Below are positions 51,997-60,978 of a stretch of DNA of 64,000 nt, piece by piece. Below the pieces are notes generated by a model, which saw only the letters and a program-made list of their open reading frames with translations, was not told the DNA's origin and searched no databases. Each line of letters begins with the position of its first letter. The stretch's first letter is position 1. The position numbers were made by a program, and so were the translations under genes. Source of the DNA: an uncultured Oscillibacter sp. (GTDB lineage: Bacteria > Bacillota > Clostridia > Oscillospirales > Oscillospiraceae). The stretch lies in assembly GCA_905234565.1 (NCBI GenBank), contig CAJOHW010000001.1:19732-83731 (forward strand), given 5' to 3'.

Positions 51997-52497
51997 ATGT
52001 ATCTCGCCCGTATGCCGTCCCCGGTGGGCGTGCTGGTTCTGGCCTCCGACGGTGCGTGCCTGACGGGGCTTTGGATGGAGCACCAGCGCCATTTTCCGGA
52101 CCTCTCCGGCGGGAAAGAGGCCCCGGATCTGCCCGTCTTTCGTCAGGCCCGGGCCTGGCTGGACGCCTATTTCCAAAAAGCCCCCCTGCCCCCTATGCCG
52201 CCCCTGGGTCCGGAGGGGACAACCTTCCAGAGGCGGGTCTGGGACGCTCTGAAAGCCATTCCCTACGGGTCCACCACCACCTACGGCGCTCTTGCGCAAA
52301 CCTTGGACAGCTCTCCCCGATCTGTCGGCGGCGCGGTGGGCCGGAATCCCATCTCCATCCTCATCCCCTGCCACCGGGTCCTGGGCACGGACGGCAGCCT
52401 CACCGGATACGCCGGAGGGTTGGACGCGAAACGCTTCCTTCTCACCTTAGAGGGAGCCGCCGTCGGTTCTGAGACAAGTCCGAAAAAGGGTACATAA
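51997..52497 (+). CDS. ogt: Methylated-DNA-protein cysteine methyltransferase
   Basis: A suicide repair protein that takes methyl groups from O6-methylguanine. The 166-residue protein has the helix-turn-helix arginine finger region (FQRRVWDALKAIPYGSTTTY) and the active cysteine in IPCHRVLG. The ATG at 51997 has GAGGAGG at proper distance; upstream frames cross the repeat D. It is followed 22 bases later by an ECF transporter gene. Confidence 0.95.
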   Translation: MYLARMPSPVGVLVLASDGACLTGLWMEHQRHFPDLSGGKEAPDLPVFRQARAWLDAYFQKAPLPPMPPLGPEGTTFQRRVWDALKAIPYGSTTTYGALAQTLDSSPRSVGGAVGRNPISILIPCHRVLGTDGSLTGYAGGLDAKRFLLTLEGAAVGSETSPKKGT

Positions 52498-52519
52498 AAC
52501 AAGACGAAGGAGGCCTTCT

Positions 52520-53155
52520 ATGACACTCTATTCCCATCCCTTTTCCGCCGCCTATTGGCGCACCGCCGCCGGGGAACTGCGGAACCTCCGCAAGCTCACC
52601 TTTGCCGCCCTCATGATCGCCATGTGTATCCTGCTGGGCATGGTGCCCTCTGTCCGGCTGGCCCAGGGGGTCCGGATCACCTGGGGGTTTCTGGCCCGGT
52701 CCCTGTGCGGCCTGGTGTGCGGTCCGGCTTTGGGAGCCGCCTTCGGATTCGCGGAGGATATTCTCAGCTTCTTCCTGTCCGGCGGAAACGGCTACCCCTT
52801 CTTCGCCGGATACACCCTGTCCACTATGATCGGCGTGGTGATCTATGCCCTGTGCCTCTACCGGACCAACCTGTCCTTTCCCCGGATTTTCCTTGCGAAA
52901 CTGCTGACCAACATCGAAAACGTCACCCTGGGGGCCCTGTGGACCGCCATCCTCAGCGGCAGTCCCAACCTGGCGGCGGCGTATCAGGCGGCGGCCTGGG
53001 TGAGCCTGTGGAAAAACCTTTTGATGCTGCCTATCCAGGCCATTCTGCTCTACGCCCTCTACGCCGCCCTCCTGCCCGGGCTCCGCAAGGCAAATCTGGT
53101 TCCGGAGGACACCAGTCTGGTCCTGTGGCGGCGGAAAAAGGCCCTTTCCCCCTGA
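52520..53155 (+). CDS. folT: Folate-family ECF transporter S component
   Basis: A 211-residue membrane protein with about six hydrophobic segments and the GPALGAAFGFAEDILSFFL-like signature of the folate family S components. It should bind the vitamin and work with the shared EcfA/EcfT energising module, which is not in this window. I see no folate riboswitch in the 22-base gap to ogt. Substrate is assigned by family resemblance only. Confidence 0.85.
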   Translation: MTLYSHPFSAAYWRTAAGELRNLRKLTFAALMIAMCILLGMVPSVRLAQGVRITWGFLARSLCGLVCGPALGAAFGFAEDILSFFLSGGNGYPFFAGYTLSTMIGVVIYALCLYRTNLSFPRIFLAKLLTNIENVTLGALWTAILSGSPNLAAAYQAAAWVSLWKNLLMLPIQAILLYALYAALLPGLRKANLVPEDTSLVLWRRKKALSP

Positions 53156-53200
53156 CCTTCCCCATTTTCAACAGAACAAGAGGGAATTTTTCGTTTCTCA

Positions 53201-53229
53201 TTGACAAAATCGCCCAAATCTGGTATGAT
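53201..53229 (+). promoter_or_regulatory. Consensus promoter of the phosphoribosyltransferase gene
   Basis: TTGACA (53201-53206), 17 bases, TATGAT (53224-53229), with an extended TGG. The ATG lies 57 bases downstream. Confidence 0.93.
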
Positions 53230-53285
53230 AGCCAGGTGAGACGAAAGATTCCCAGGCGGTTCCATCTCAGAAAGGGGCGATTTTG

Positions 53286-53924
53286 ATGGCAATCCAGATC
53301 ATCAAGTATCCAAATCCGGACGAAGGCGTCCCCCTGCGCTTTGCCAGGGGCCACTTTGCCACCAACCACAGCCATGTCAATTACTACATCGATCTGACCA
53401 TGACAAAACACCGCCTGTCTGAGGCAAAGGCCGCGGCGGTGGAACTGGCGGACCGCTTCAAGGCCTCCACTGTGGTGGACACCATCCTGTGCCTGGACGG
53501 CACCCAGGTCATCGGGGCCTGCATGGCCAATGAGCTGACCCGGGCGGGCTTCACCAGCATCAACGCCCACCACACCATCTATGTGGTCACGCCGGAACAC
53601 ACCGTGGGCAGCCAGCTGGTGTTCCGGGAGAACACCTCCCCCATGATCCGGGACAAGCACGTGTTAGTGCTGGCTGCGTCCCTGACCACCGGCTATACCG
53701 CCCAGGAGGCCGTCAACATCATCCGCTATTACGGCGGCATCACCGTGGGGATCTGCTGTATCTTCACCCGCATTCAGGAGTGCAACGGCTTCCCCGTCAC
53801 CTCCATCTTCGACGGCAGCATCTTCCCGGATTACCAGAGCACCGCCGCCCATGAGTGCCCCCTGTGCAAGGCCGGCATCAAGCTGGACGCCATGGTCAAT
53901 ACCTTCGGCATTTCCAGCTTCTAA
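53286..53924 (+). CDS. Orotate-phosphoribosyltransferase-like protein with C-terminal CxxC
   Basis: A 212-residue type I PRTase-like protein. The PRPP-loop position reads VLVLAASLTTGYTAQEA, where classical enzymes have an acidic pair before the TTG (for example VDDVITTGGS); here the acidic residues are replaced by AA. The N-terminus IQIIKYPNPDEGVPLRFARG and the C-terminal ECPLCKAGIKLDAMVN are distinctive. It is often annotated as orotate PRTase in gut Clostridia, but other pyrimidine genes are absent here, and the altered loop makes activity uncertain. ATG at 53286 after AAAGGGG. Confidence 0.75.
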   Translation: MAIQIIKYPNPDEGVPLRFARGHFATNHSHVNYYIDLTMTKHRLSEAKAAAVELADRFKASTVVDTILCLDGTQVIGACMANELTRAGFTSINAHHTIYVVTPEHTVGSQLVFRENTSPMIRDKHVLVLAASLTTGYTAQEAVNIIRYYGGITVGICCIFTRIQECNGFPVTSIFDGSIFPDYQSTAAHECPLCKAGIKLDAMVNTFGISSF

Positions 53925-53945
53925 AGAATTCTTTCTAACTCCCAT

Positions 53946-53990
53946 AAAACGGACCGGTTCCCCGAAACGGGAACCGGTCCGTTTTGAAGT
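53946..53990. terminator. Bidirectional terminator between the PRTase gene and ftsH
   Basis: A 17-bp perfect stem AAAACGGACCGGTTCCC / GGGAACCGGTCCGTTTT with a six-base loop. The A and T ends let it work for both convergent genes; a further GTTTTT follows on the plus side. Confidence 0.93.
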
Positions 53991-54007
53991 TTTTGCCTGA
54001 ATATTTC

Positions 54008-55852
54008 TTACGCCCCCGCCGGGGCCGTCTGTTCCTCCATGACGGACAGAAACGCCTCCCGCTCCATGGTCTCGTGTTCCAGCAGATACGCCGCCACGGC
54101 GTCCAGCTGGGCACGGCGCTGGGTCAGAATCTCCTCACAGCGCTTGTACGCCTTCTCCACCACGGACTGGATCTCCCGGTCAATCTCCGCCGCCATGGAC
54201 TCGGAGTACAGCCGTCCCTGGCTCATGGTGCGGCCCAGAAAGACCTCGTCGTGTCCGGAGTCAAAGGCCACGGGGCCGATGCGCTCGCTCATGCCAAAGG
54301 ACGCCACCATCTTCCGGGCCAGGTCCGTGGCCCGCTCAATGTCATTGCTGGCCCCGGTGGAGATGTCCTTCATGCACAGCTGCTCCGCCACCCGGCCCCC
54401 TAAAAGGGACACAATGCGGTTTTCCATAAAGCGCTTGGAGTAGAAAGACCGGTCCCGCTCCGGCAGGTAGATGGTCATGCCCCCCGCCTGGCCCCGGGGC
54501 ACGATGCTGATCTGGCTCACCGGGTCCTGGTCCGGCAGGAGATGGGATACCACCGCATGGCCCGCCTCGTGGAAGGCGGTCAGTTCCCGCTCATGAGGGG
54601 GAATCACCCGGCTGCGCTTCTCCGGTCCGGCGATGACCTTGATCTCCGCCTCTTTCAGTTCCTCCATGGAAATGAAGGGCTTGTTCCGCCGGGCTGCCAG
54701 CAATGCCCCCTCGTTCAGCAGGTTTTCCAGATCCGCCCCCGTGAATCCGGCGGTGCCCTGGGCCAGGCGGCGGAGATCCACGTCCTCGCCCAGAGGCTTC
54801 CCCCGGGCGTGGATCCCTAAGATCTCCTCCCGGCCCTTGACATCCGGCAGTCCCACATAGACCTGGCGGTCAAAGCGTCCCGGACGCAGAAGGGCCGGGT
54901 CCAGCACGTCCGCCCGGTTGGTGGCGGCCAAGACCACCACCCCCTCGTTGGGGGCGAAACCGTCCATCTCCACCAGCAGCTGGTTCAAGGTCTGCTCCCG
55001 CTCATCGTGGCCGCCGCCTAAACCCGCGCCTCTCTGACGGCCCACGGCGTCGATCTCGTCGATAAAGACAATGGCGGGGGCAGCCCGCTTGGCCTGTTCA
55101 AAGAGATTGCGCACCCGGCTGGCTCCCACGCCTACGTACAGCTCCACAAAATCCGATCCGGAGATAGACAGGAAGCCCGCCTCCGCCTCCCCGGCCACCG
55201 CCCGGGCAAGAAGGGTCTTTCCCGTACCCGGAGGGCCCACCAAAAGAACGCCCTTGGGGATCCGGGCACCCAAATTCGCGTACTTCTCCGGGTCTTTCAG
55301 GAAGTCCACAATCTCGGACAGTTCCTCCTTTTCCTCCTTGGCTCCCGCCACGTCCTGGAACGTGGAGCGCTTCTCCCCCTCCGGCAGGCCCCGGGTCCGG
55401 GCCATGCCAAAGCGGGCCATGCGATCCATGCCCGGGGCCTGGTTCCGGCCGGACATGAAGTACCACATCCCCCCGATGAACACCGCGGACATCACCCAGG
55501 GCAGGAGCAGTTCCAGCCAGTGGACGGAGTGGTCCTGATGGTAGTTGTAGCTGGTGATCACCTTCCGGTCAAACTGGTCCTCCACCAGGGCGTTCAGGTC
55601 CTCATAAAACGTCTGGAAGTCGTACAGCTCATGGCGCACCGTGCCGCCTCCCGCCGTCTCCTTCAGACGAAGGGTCAGAAGATCGTCCTCCACGGTAAAG
55701 GAGTCCACCTGCTCTTCCAGAAAGTACTGGCGGACCTGGGAGTATCCCGCCTGGGGCGGGGCCTCATTGGATCTCCAGAACCAGCTCATCACCGCCAGCA
55801 CCGCCAGGGCCAAAATCAACGCCCCCGAATTGTTTCCGGTTCTTCTCGTCAA
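54008..55852 (-). CDS. ftsH: ATP-dependent zinc metalloprotease FtsH
   Basis: A membrane AAA+ protease for misfolded and regulatory proteins. The 614-residue protein has two membrane helices (about 8-24 and 112-132), Walker A GPPGTGKT at 206-213, the second region of homology near [15 protein letters not shown], and the zinc motif HEAGH at 428-432. The start is TTG at 55852 after a GGGGGAG site. It is the last gene of a minus-strand group with hpt and tilS, the classical Firmicutes tilS-hpt-ftsH order. Confidence 0.96.
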   Translation of the reverse strand: MTRRTGNNSGALILALAVLAVMSWFWRSNEAPPQAGYSQVRQYFLEEQVDSFTVEDDLLTLRLKETAGGGTVRHELYDFQTFYEDLNALVEDQFDRKVITSYNYHQDHSVHWLELLLPWVMSAVFIGGMWYFMSGRNQAPGMDRMARFGMARTRGLPEGEKRSTFQDVAGAKEEKEELSEIVDFLKDPEKYANLGARIPKGVLLVGPPGTGKTLLARAVAGEAEAGFLSISGSDFVELYVGVGASRVRNLFEQAKRAAPAIVFIDEIDAVGRQRGAGLGGGHDEREQTLNQLLVEMDGFAPNEGVVVLAATNRADVLDPALLRPGRFDRQVYVGLPDVKGREEILGIHARGKPLGEDVDLRRLAQGTAGFTGADLENLLNEGALLAARRNKPFISMEELKEAEIKVIAGPEKRSRVIPPHERELTAFHEAGHAVVSHLLPDQDPVSQISIVPRGQAGGMTIYLPERDRSFYSKRFMENRIVSLLGGRVAEQLCMKDISTGASNDIERATDLARKMVASFGMSERIGPVAFDSGHDEVFLGRTMSQGRLYSESMAAEIDREIQSVVEKAYKRCEEILTQRRAQLDAVAAYLLEHETMEREAFLSVMEEQTAPAGA

Positions 55853-55882
55853 GGCAACTCCCCCTTTGCGCCCGTTTCGCGC

Positions 55883-56443
55883 CTACGGTTCCTTCTTCTC
55901 ATACACCGCCGGTTTCAGCACCCCGATGTAGGGCAGGTTCCGGTACCGCTGGGCAAAGTCCAGGCCGTAGCCCACCACAAAGGCGTCGGGCACCGTGAAC
56001 CCCGCCAGATCCGCTGTAATGGCCTTCTCCCGCCGGGCGGGCTTATCCAGCAGCGTCACCACGGTCAAGGACGCCGCTCCCCGGCTTTTCAGATACCCGC
56101 ACAGAAACGACAGGGTGTTCCCGGAGTCCAAAATGTCCTCCACCACCACAATGTCCCGGCCCTCCACGCTGCGCTGGATGTCATAGTTGATTTTTGCCCG
56201 TCCGGAGGACACCGTGGCGTCCTCATAGGAACTGACAGCGATGAACTCCACGTTGCTTCTAAGCTGGCAGGCCCGGACCAGATCCGCCATAAACACGAAA
56301 CTGCCCTTCAACACCCCCAAAAACAAAGGGTTCTTCCCCTCCAGCCGATCATAAATGGCGTCTCCCAGTTCCTGTACCCGGGCTTTCAGCTGGTCCTCCG
56401 TAATGAGTACCTTCAAGATGTCCTGTTCCAGTTCGCTTTTCAT
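55883..56443 (-). CDS. hpt: Hypoxanthine phosphoribosyltransferase
   Basis: Salvages hypoxanthine and guanine to IMP and GMP. The 186-residue enzyme has the PRPP loop VVVEDILDSGNTLSFL and the LFLGVLKGSFVFMADL segment. The ATG at 56443 overlaps the tilS stop (ATGA) and has GGGAGG before it. In Bacillus Hpt also interacts with TilS and FtsH; the gene order is kept here. Confidence 0.95.
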   Translation of the reverse strand: MKSELEQDILKVLITEDQLKARVQELGDAIYDRLEGKNPLFLGVLKGSFVFMADLVRACQLRSNVEFIAVSSYEDATVSSGRAKINYDIQRSVEGRDIVVVEDILDSGNTLSFLCGYLKSRGAASLTVVTLLDKPARREKAITADLAGFTVPDAFVVGYGLDFAQRYRNLPYIGVLKPAVYEKKEP

Positions 56444-57792
56444 AAGGTCCTCCCTTCCGTGCGCCGGATCTCCACGAACCGGCAGTCCCGTCCCTCCGGT
56501 AGATACCCCGCGTCCGTCCCTAAATGCCACACCGCCGCCAATGTTCCGTCCACATAAATTGCGGGCAGTCCGTCCCGCTCCGTGAGATCGATCCCAAAGT
56601 CCAGACACAGCCGCTTTACGCTTCTGCTGCCCTTCGCCTCCGGCAGGCGCAGCCGTCCCCCCGGGGGACAGGGGGCAGCCGTCACGATCCCGCCCTCCGC
56701 CTCCCGGCGGGGGCGGAGGGAAAGCCCCGGCGTCCCCTCCGCGGGGCCCTCCGGACACTCCCAAAGGGTCAGCACATACACCCCCCAGGTGAGGGGCCTT
56801 CCCGGCGTCAGTTCCGCTTCCGTCAGGAGACCGGGCCGGGTTTCCAGCACCAGCGCGTCCCCCCGAAACCGGGCGGTGACGCCGTGGGGCAAGTCCAGGC
56901 GGCGCTCCCGGCCCGTGCCCTTCTCCATCAGGTCTAAAACGGCCTCCAAATGCGCCGCGCCGAAATCCTTCCGGCCAACGCCCAAGCGGTCGATGGCCCG
57001 GAGCAGCATCCGGGGCCGGACGGCGGCGCTGGCGTCCATCAGCGCCTCCCGTGGAAGCGTCACCCGGCCCTGCCGGACCTCCATCCCGGCGGTCCGCGCC
57101 GCCGCGTCCCCTTCCAGGGCGGCGTCCGCCTCTGAGAGCCGCCCTGCCGCCTCATGCAGATGCTCCGCCGCCCGGGGGTTGATCTCGCGTAAGAGCGGCA
57201 TGACTTCCAATCGGATCCGGTTCCGGGCCGCCGCCGACGGGTCCGCGTTGGTCTCGTCCTCCACGTGGGGAATTCCGTGAGCGGCGGCATAGGATGCTAA
57301 TTCCTCCCGGCTGACATCCAGCAGGGGACGGCAGATCCGGTCCCGGCAATGGACCATGCCTCCCAGTCCCCGGAGGCCCGTGCCCCGGATCAGGTTCAGC
57401 AGCACCGTCTCCGCGTTGTCCTCCATATGGTGGGCGGTGTAGAGAGCCGCCTGGGGCCGGGCGTCCAGCAGTCCCCGCAGAAAGTCATAGCGGAGGGTCC
57501 GGGCGGCTTCCTCTACGGACAGGCCCTGTTGTTTCCCGTATGCCTCCACGTCCCCCCGGCCCGCCGTGAAGGGGATCTCCCGCACAGCGCACCAGTCCCG
57601 GACAAAGGCTTCGTCCCGGTCCGCCGTGGGGCGGAGTTGGTGGTTAAAATGGGCGGCAAGGAGATAGGCATCCCGCTCCCGGCACCAGGTCCAGAGAAGA
57701 TGGAGCAGACACATGGAGTCCAGTCCCCCGGAGACGGCGCACACCGCCGTCCGGCCGGGTCCCGGCAGCCATGCCGCCGCGTCCTTCATCAT
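56440..57792 (-). CDS. tilS: tRNA(Ile)-lysidine synthase
   Basis: Converts cytidine 34 of tRNA(Ile2) to lysidine so that it reads AUA. The PP-loop motif SGGLDSMCLLHLL is near residue 20, followed by HFNHQLRPTADRDEAFV and GTGLRGLGGM. The C-terminal half is shortened or diverged but keeps the final domain (KRLCLDFGIDLTERDGLPAI). Start choice is uncertain: ATGs at 57792 and 57789 follow the dnaB stop, and 57813 would overlap dnaB without a ribosome site; I use 57792. Confidence 0.92.
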   Translation of the reverse strand: MMKDAAAWLPGPGRTAVCAVSGGLDSMCLLHLLWTWCRERDAYLLAAHFNHQLRPTADRDEAFVRDWCAVREIPFTAGRGDVEAYGKQQGLSVEEAARTLRYDFLRGLLDARPQAALYTAHHMEDNAETVLLNLIRGTGLRGLGGMVHCRDRICRPLLDVSREELASYAAAHGIPHVEDETNADPSAAARNRIRLEVMPLLREINPRAAEHLHEAAGRLSEADAALEGDAAARTAGMEVRQGRVTLPREALMDASAAVRPRMLLRAIDRLGVGRKDFGAAHLEAVLDLMEKGTGRERRLDLPHGVTARFRGDALVLETRPGLLTEAELTPGRPLTWGVYVLTLWECPEGPAEGTPGLSLRPRREAEGGIVTAAPCPPGGRLRLPEAKGSRSVKRLCLDFGIDLTERDGLPAIYVDGTLAAVWHLGTDAGYLPEGRDCRFVEIRRTEGRTL

Positions 57793-57799
57793 CCGGGAT

Positions 57800-59152
57800 T
57801 TACTGGTCCCCATAGCGGTTGTCCATGGTGGCAAACATGGTGTACTCCGGCATCCAGCGCAGTTCCACCTTTCCCGTCTCCCCGTGGCGGTTCTTCGCCA
57901 CAATGCACTCCGCCACGTTGTGCTTTTCCGTGTCGTCGTTATAATAGTCGTCCCGGTACAGGAACATGACGATGTCCGCGTCCTGTTCGATGGCCCCGGA
58001 CTCCCGCAGGTCTGAGAGCATGGGCCGCTTGTCGTCCCGCTTCTCGTTGGCCCGGCTCAGCTGGCTCAGGCACAGCACCGGCACATCCAGCTCCTTGGCC
58101 ATGATTTTCAGCATCCGGGAGATGTCCGACACCGCCTGCTGGCGGTTCTCGTTCCGGCGCTCCCCTCCGGCGGAACCCATGAGCTGTAAATAGTCGATGA
58201 CCACCAGGCCCAGATTCTCCAACCGACGGCACTTGGCGTTCATGTCCGCCGCCGTCAGCATGGGGTTGTCGTCCATACGGATGTCCACCCGGTTGAGCAC
58301 CGTGGCGGCGGCGGCGATCTTCTCCCAGTCCGTCTCCCGCAGTTCCCCGGTACGCAGCCGCGTGTTCTCCACCAGAGCCTCAATGGACAGCAGCCGGGTG
58401 GCCAGCTGTTCCCGGGACATCTCCAAAGAAAAGATCGCCACGGTTTTCTCTGAGTGCTTCGCCACGTTCAGCGCCACGTTCAACGCCATGGAGGTCTTTC
58501 CCATGCCGGGCCGGGCGGCTAAGAGGATGAAATCCGATTTGTTCAGGCCCGTGATCTTCCGGTCCACGGCGGAGAGGCCTGTGGAGAGGCCGGGAAGGTG
58601 GTTTTCGCTTTCACTCATCTCCCCCAGCCGGTCCAGCACGTCCGGCAACACCTGCCGCAACGGGATCAGTTCCTGGGCCCCCTGGCCCCGGCGGATGGCG
58701 TAAATCTTCTGCTCGCTGGCCTCTAAGATATCCCCGGCGGCACCGGTGCCCTCCTGGACCAGAGCGGTGATCTCCGATGCCGCCTGGGCCACCTCCCGCA
58801 GCAGCGCCTTGTCCCGCACAATGGCGGCGTACTCCATGACGTTGGCGCTGGTGGGGGTGATCTCCATGAGCTGGGCCAAATAGGACCGGGTGGTGTTCTC
58901 GTCGTAGACCCCAGCCTTTTGCATCTCGTCCGCCACGGTAATGCCGTCAATAGGTTTCGCGTAGGCGAACATGGAGTAAATCGTCTCAAAGATCTCCCGG
59001 TTCTGCCGGAGGTAGAAGTCCCCGGGACGCAGTTTCTCCATAACCAGCTTCACGCAGTCCGGGTCAATGAGCATGGAGCCTAAGACCGCCTGCTCCCCTT
59101 CCAGGGAGTGGGGCATCTGGCGCAGCAATACGTTCTCATCGGGCACAGGCAT
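57800..59152 (-). CDS. dnaB: Replicative DNA helicase DnaB
   Basis: The hexameric helicase at the fork (DnaC in Bacillus naming). The 450-residue protein has the N-terminal primase-binding domain (1-110), Walker A in ARPGMGKTSMAL, Walker B LVVIDYLQLM and the arginine finger region QLSRANEKR. No intein is present. It follows rplI by 32 bases, the conserved pairing. Confidence 0.97.
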   Translation of the reverse strand: MPVPDENVLLRQMPHSLEGEQAVLGSMLIDPDCVKLVMEKLRPGDFYLRQNREIFETIYSMFAYAKPIDGITVADEMQKAGVYDENTTRSYLAQLMEITPTSANVMEYAAIVRDKALLREVAQAASEITALVQEGTGAAGDILEASEQKIYAIRRGQGAQELIPLRQVLPDVLDRLGEMSESENHLPGLSTGLSAVDRKITGLNKSDFILLAARPGMGKTSMALNVALNVAKHSEKTVAIFSLEMSREQLATRLLSIEALVENTRLRTGELRETDWEKIAAAATVLNRVDIRMDDNPMLTAADMNAKCRRLENLGLVVIDYLQLMGSAGGERRNENRQQAVSDISRMLKIMAKELDVPVLCLSQLSRANEKRDDKRPMLSDLRESGAIEQDADIVMFLYRDDYYNDDTEKHNVAECIVAKNRHGETGKVELRWMPEYTMFATMDNRYGDQ

Positions 59153-59184
59153 CCCTCCCCCTGTCTTTTACTCGAATACAGGCT

Positions 59185-59634
59185 TTACTTCTGCTCGTAC
59201 ACGGAGACATACACGGTCCCCGTGACCTCAAAGCCCAGTTTCGCTTTGATCTCGTAGTTTCCAAAGGACTTGATGGGTTCCGCCAGCACCAGCTTCTGCC
59301 GGGGAATCTCCAAGCCGAACTGCTCTTTCAGGGCGTCGGAGATCTCCTGGGTGGTGACGGAGCCGAACAGCTTGCCGTTGCCGCCGCCCCGGGCGGTCAG
59401 ACGCACCATGCACCCTTTCAGCTTCTCCGCCGCGGCCTCCGCCTCCGCTTTCTGCCGGGCCTCCTCCGCCTTCCGGGCCTTCTCTTTGAGCTTCATGGTG
59501 TTCACCGCGTCCGCCGTGGCGGGAACCGCCAGCTTCCGGGGCAGCAGGAAGTTCCGGGCATAGCCCTCCGCCACCTCCACCATCTGGCCCTTTTTCCCCT
59601 TGCCCGATACGTCCGCCTGTAAGATGACTTTCAT
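59185..59634 (-). CDS. rplI: 50S ribosomal protein L9
   Basis: A 149-residue L9 with the N-terminal domain [20 protein letters not shown], a long connecting helix (about 45-75) and the C-terminal domain. It is usually found next to gdpP and dnaB; here a leucine-rich-repeat gene separates it from gdpP. Confidence 0.97.
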   Translation of the reverse strand: MKVILQADVSGKGKKGQMVEVAEGYARNFLLPRKLAVPATADAVNTMKLKEKARKAEEARQKAEAEAAAEKLKGCMVRLTARGGGNGKLFGSVTTQEISDALKEQFGLEIPRQKLVLAEPIKSFGNYEIKAKLGFEVTGTVYVSVYEQK

Positions 59635-59683
59635 TGCCTCTGTCTCCTTTCCCTATCCAAAAACTATCAGAAACCTCTATGAA

Positions 59684-60952
59684 TCAGGAATCCGTAAGCG
59701 CCTGTTCCACGGCCTCCGCCATGGGACGGGCGGTCTCGTCCAGAATAAACACTTTCACCAGCGCCGCCCCCGTTACCTCCGGCACATAGTACCGTCCCGC
59801 CGTCTCCGCGGCCTGGGCACGTACGCCCATCAAACGCCCGTCCTTGTCATAAAACGCCGCGAACAGGGTGTCCAGTTCCCCCGGCTCTCCGCCAATCTCC
59901 ACCACGATCCGGATCCCCTCCTGGCGGACGCTGTCCACCGTGACAGGGGGCCTGGCGGCTCCCGCCTCCCCAAAATGGATCCGGATCCCCTGGGAACTGA
60001 TCTGCTGGCGGAAATCCGTCATGGTGACGGAGGCCCAGCGGGCCTCGCTGCCTGTATAGTATACGTCCCGCAAAAAGACGCAGTCCGCAAAGGCGCTGTC
60101 CCCGATTTTCGTCAGGCCGTTGGGCAGTGTTACGGTCCGAAGGCCGCTGCCCGCAAAAAACAGGTTGGGCAGTTCCGTCACGGCGGCGGGTACTGTGATC
60201 TCCCGCAGGGACTCGCAGTCCCGGAATACCCCGGCCCCCAGGGTTGCCGTCCGTTTTGGGATGTTCACCGTTTTCAGGGCGTAACAGCCGGAAAACGCCT
60301 GCTGGCCGATGCCGCTTAAGCCCTCCGGCAGAGCAGCCGATTCCAGAGCGGCGCAGTCCCGGAAGGCGTAAGCCTTTAACTCCGCCACCGCCGGGGGGAT
60401 CACAATAGCCTGCAAGGCGGAACACCCGGCGAAAACGGACTGGCCCATGGTCCGCAGGCTCTGGGGCAGATTCAGGGCCTCCAAGGCGGCGCACTTGTTA
60501 AACGCCCAGTTTCCCAGGGTCCGGACCCCCTCCTCCATGAGTACATCGATGAGATTGGGACAGTTTGCAAAGGCGGAGTCCCCGATGGCCGTCACCGTCC
60601 CCGGCACGGTCAGGGCGGTCAAATTGGGACAGCCCGCAAAGGCGTTGTTCCCGATGCCCGTGACGCCGCTGTGAATGTGAATGTTTTGAATCTCCGCCTT
60701 GTGGCCCCGGGAGAACCAGGGGGCGGAGTAGGCGTTGGCGTAGTCCGGGATCGCCGCCTTGCCCTGGATGGTCAGAACGCCGTCGCTGCCCAGGGACCAG
60801 TACACACTCCCCGCCTGACCGCTGTCCGGGGTCTGGGCGGCGGCGGGCAGACACAGCAGGGCGGTAAAGAACAACACGCACAGCGCCGTCCCCAGAAACT
60901 TCCCTGTTCTTTTTCCTATCCGTCCTCTCTGTAACATTGTTTTTATAAACAA
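59684..60952 (-). CDS. Secreted BspA-type leucine-rich-repeat protein
   Basis: A protein of about 422 residues with a signal peptide (near residues 18-40), a short N-terminal domain with WSLGSDGVLTIQG, and about nine BspA/TpLRR repeats of 22-24 residues (IGNNAFAGCPNL, IGDSAFANCPNL, LGAGVFRDCESL). A non-repeat C-terminal domain follows (about 335-422). The start is uncertain: I prefer TTG at 60952, with AAAGGA eight bases before it; ATG at 60937 and GTG at 60982 are alternatives. It sits between gdpP and rplI, and a second protein of the same type starts at 63722. Confidence 0.88.
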   Translation of the reverse strand: MFIKTMLQRGRIGKRTGKFLGTALCVLFFTALLCLPAAAQTPDSGQAGSVYWSLGSDGVLTIQGKAAIPDYANAYSAPWFSRGHKAEIQNIHIHSGVTGIGNNAFAGCPNLTALTVPGTVTAIGDSAFANCPNLIDVLMEEGVRTLGNWAFNKCAALEALNLPQSLRTMGQSVFAGCSALQAIVIPPAVAELKAYAFRDCAALESAALPEGLSGIGQQAFSGCYALKTVNIPKRTATLGAGVFRDCESLREITVPAAVTELPNLFFAGSGLRTVTLPNGLTKIGDSAFADCVFLRDVYYTGSEARWASVTMTDFRQQISSQGIRIHFGEAGAARPPVTVDSVRQEGIRIVVEIGGEPGELDTLFAAFYDKDGRLMGVRAQAAETAGRYYVPEVTGAALVKVFILDETARPMAEAVEQALTDS

Positions 60953-60978
60953 AACAGGTTTCCTTTCTTTTCCAAATG

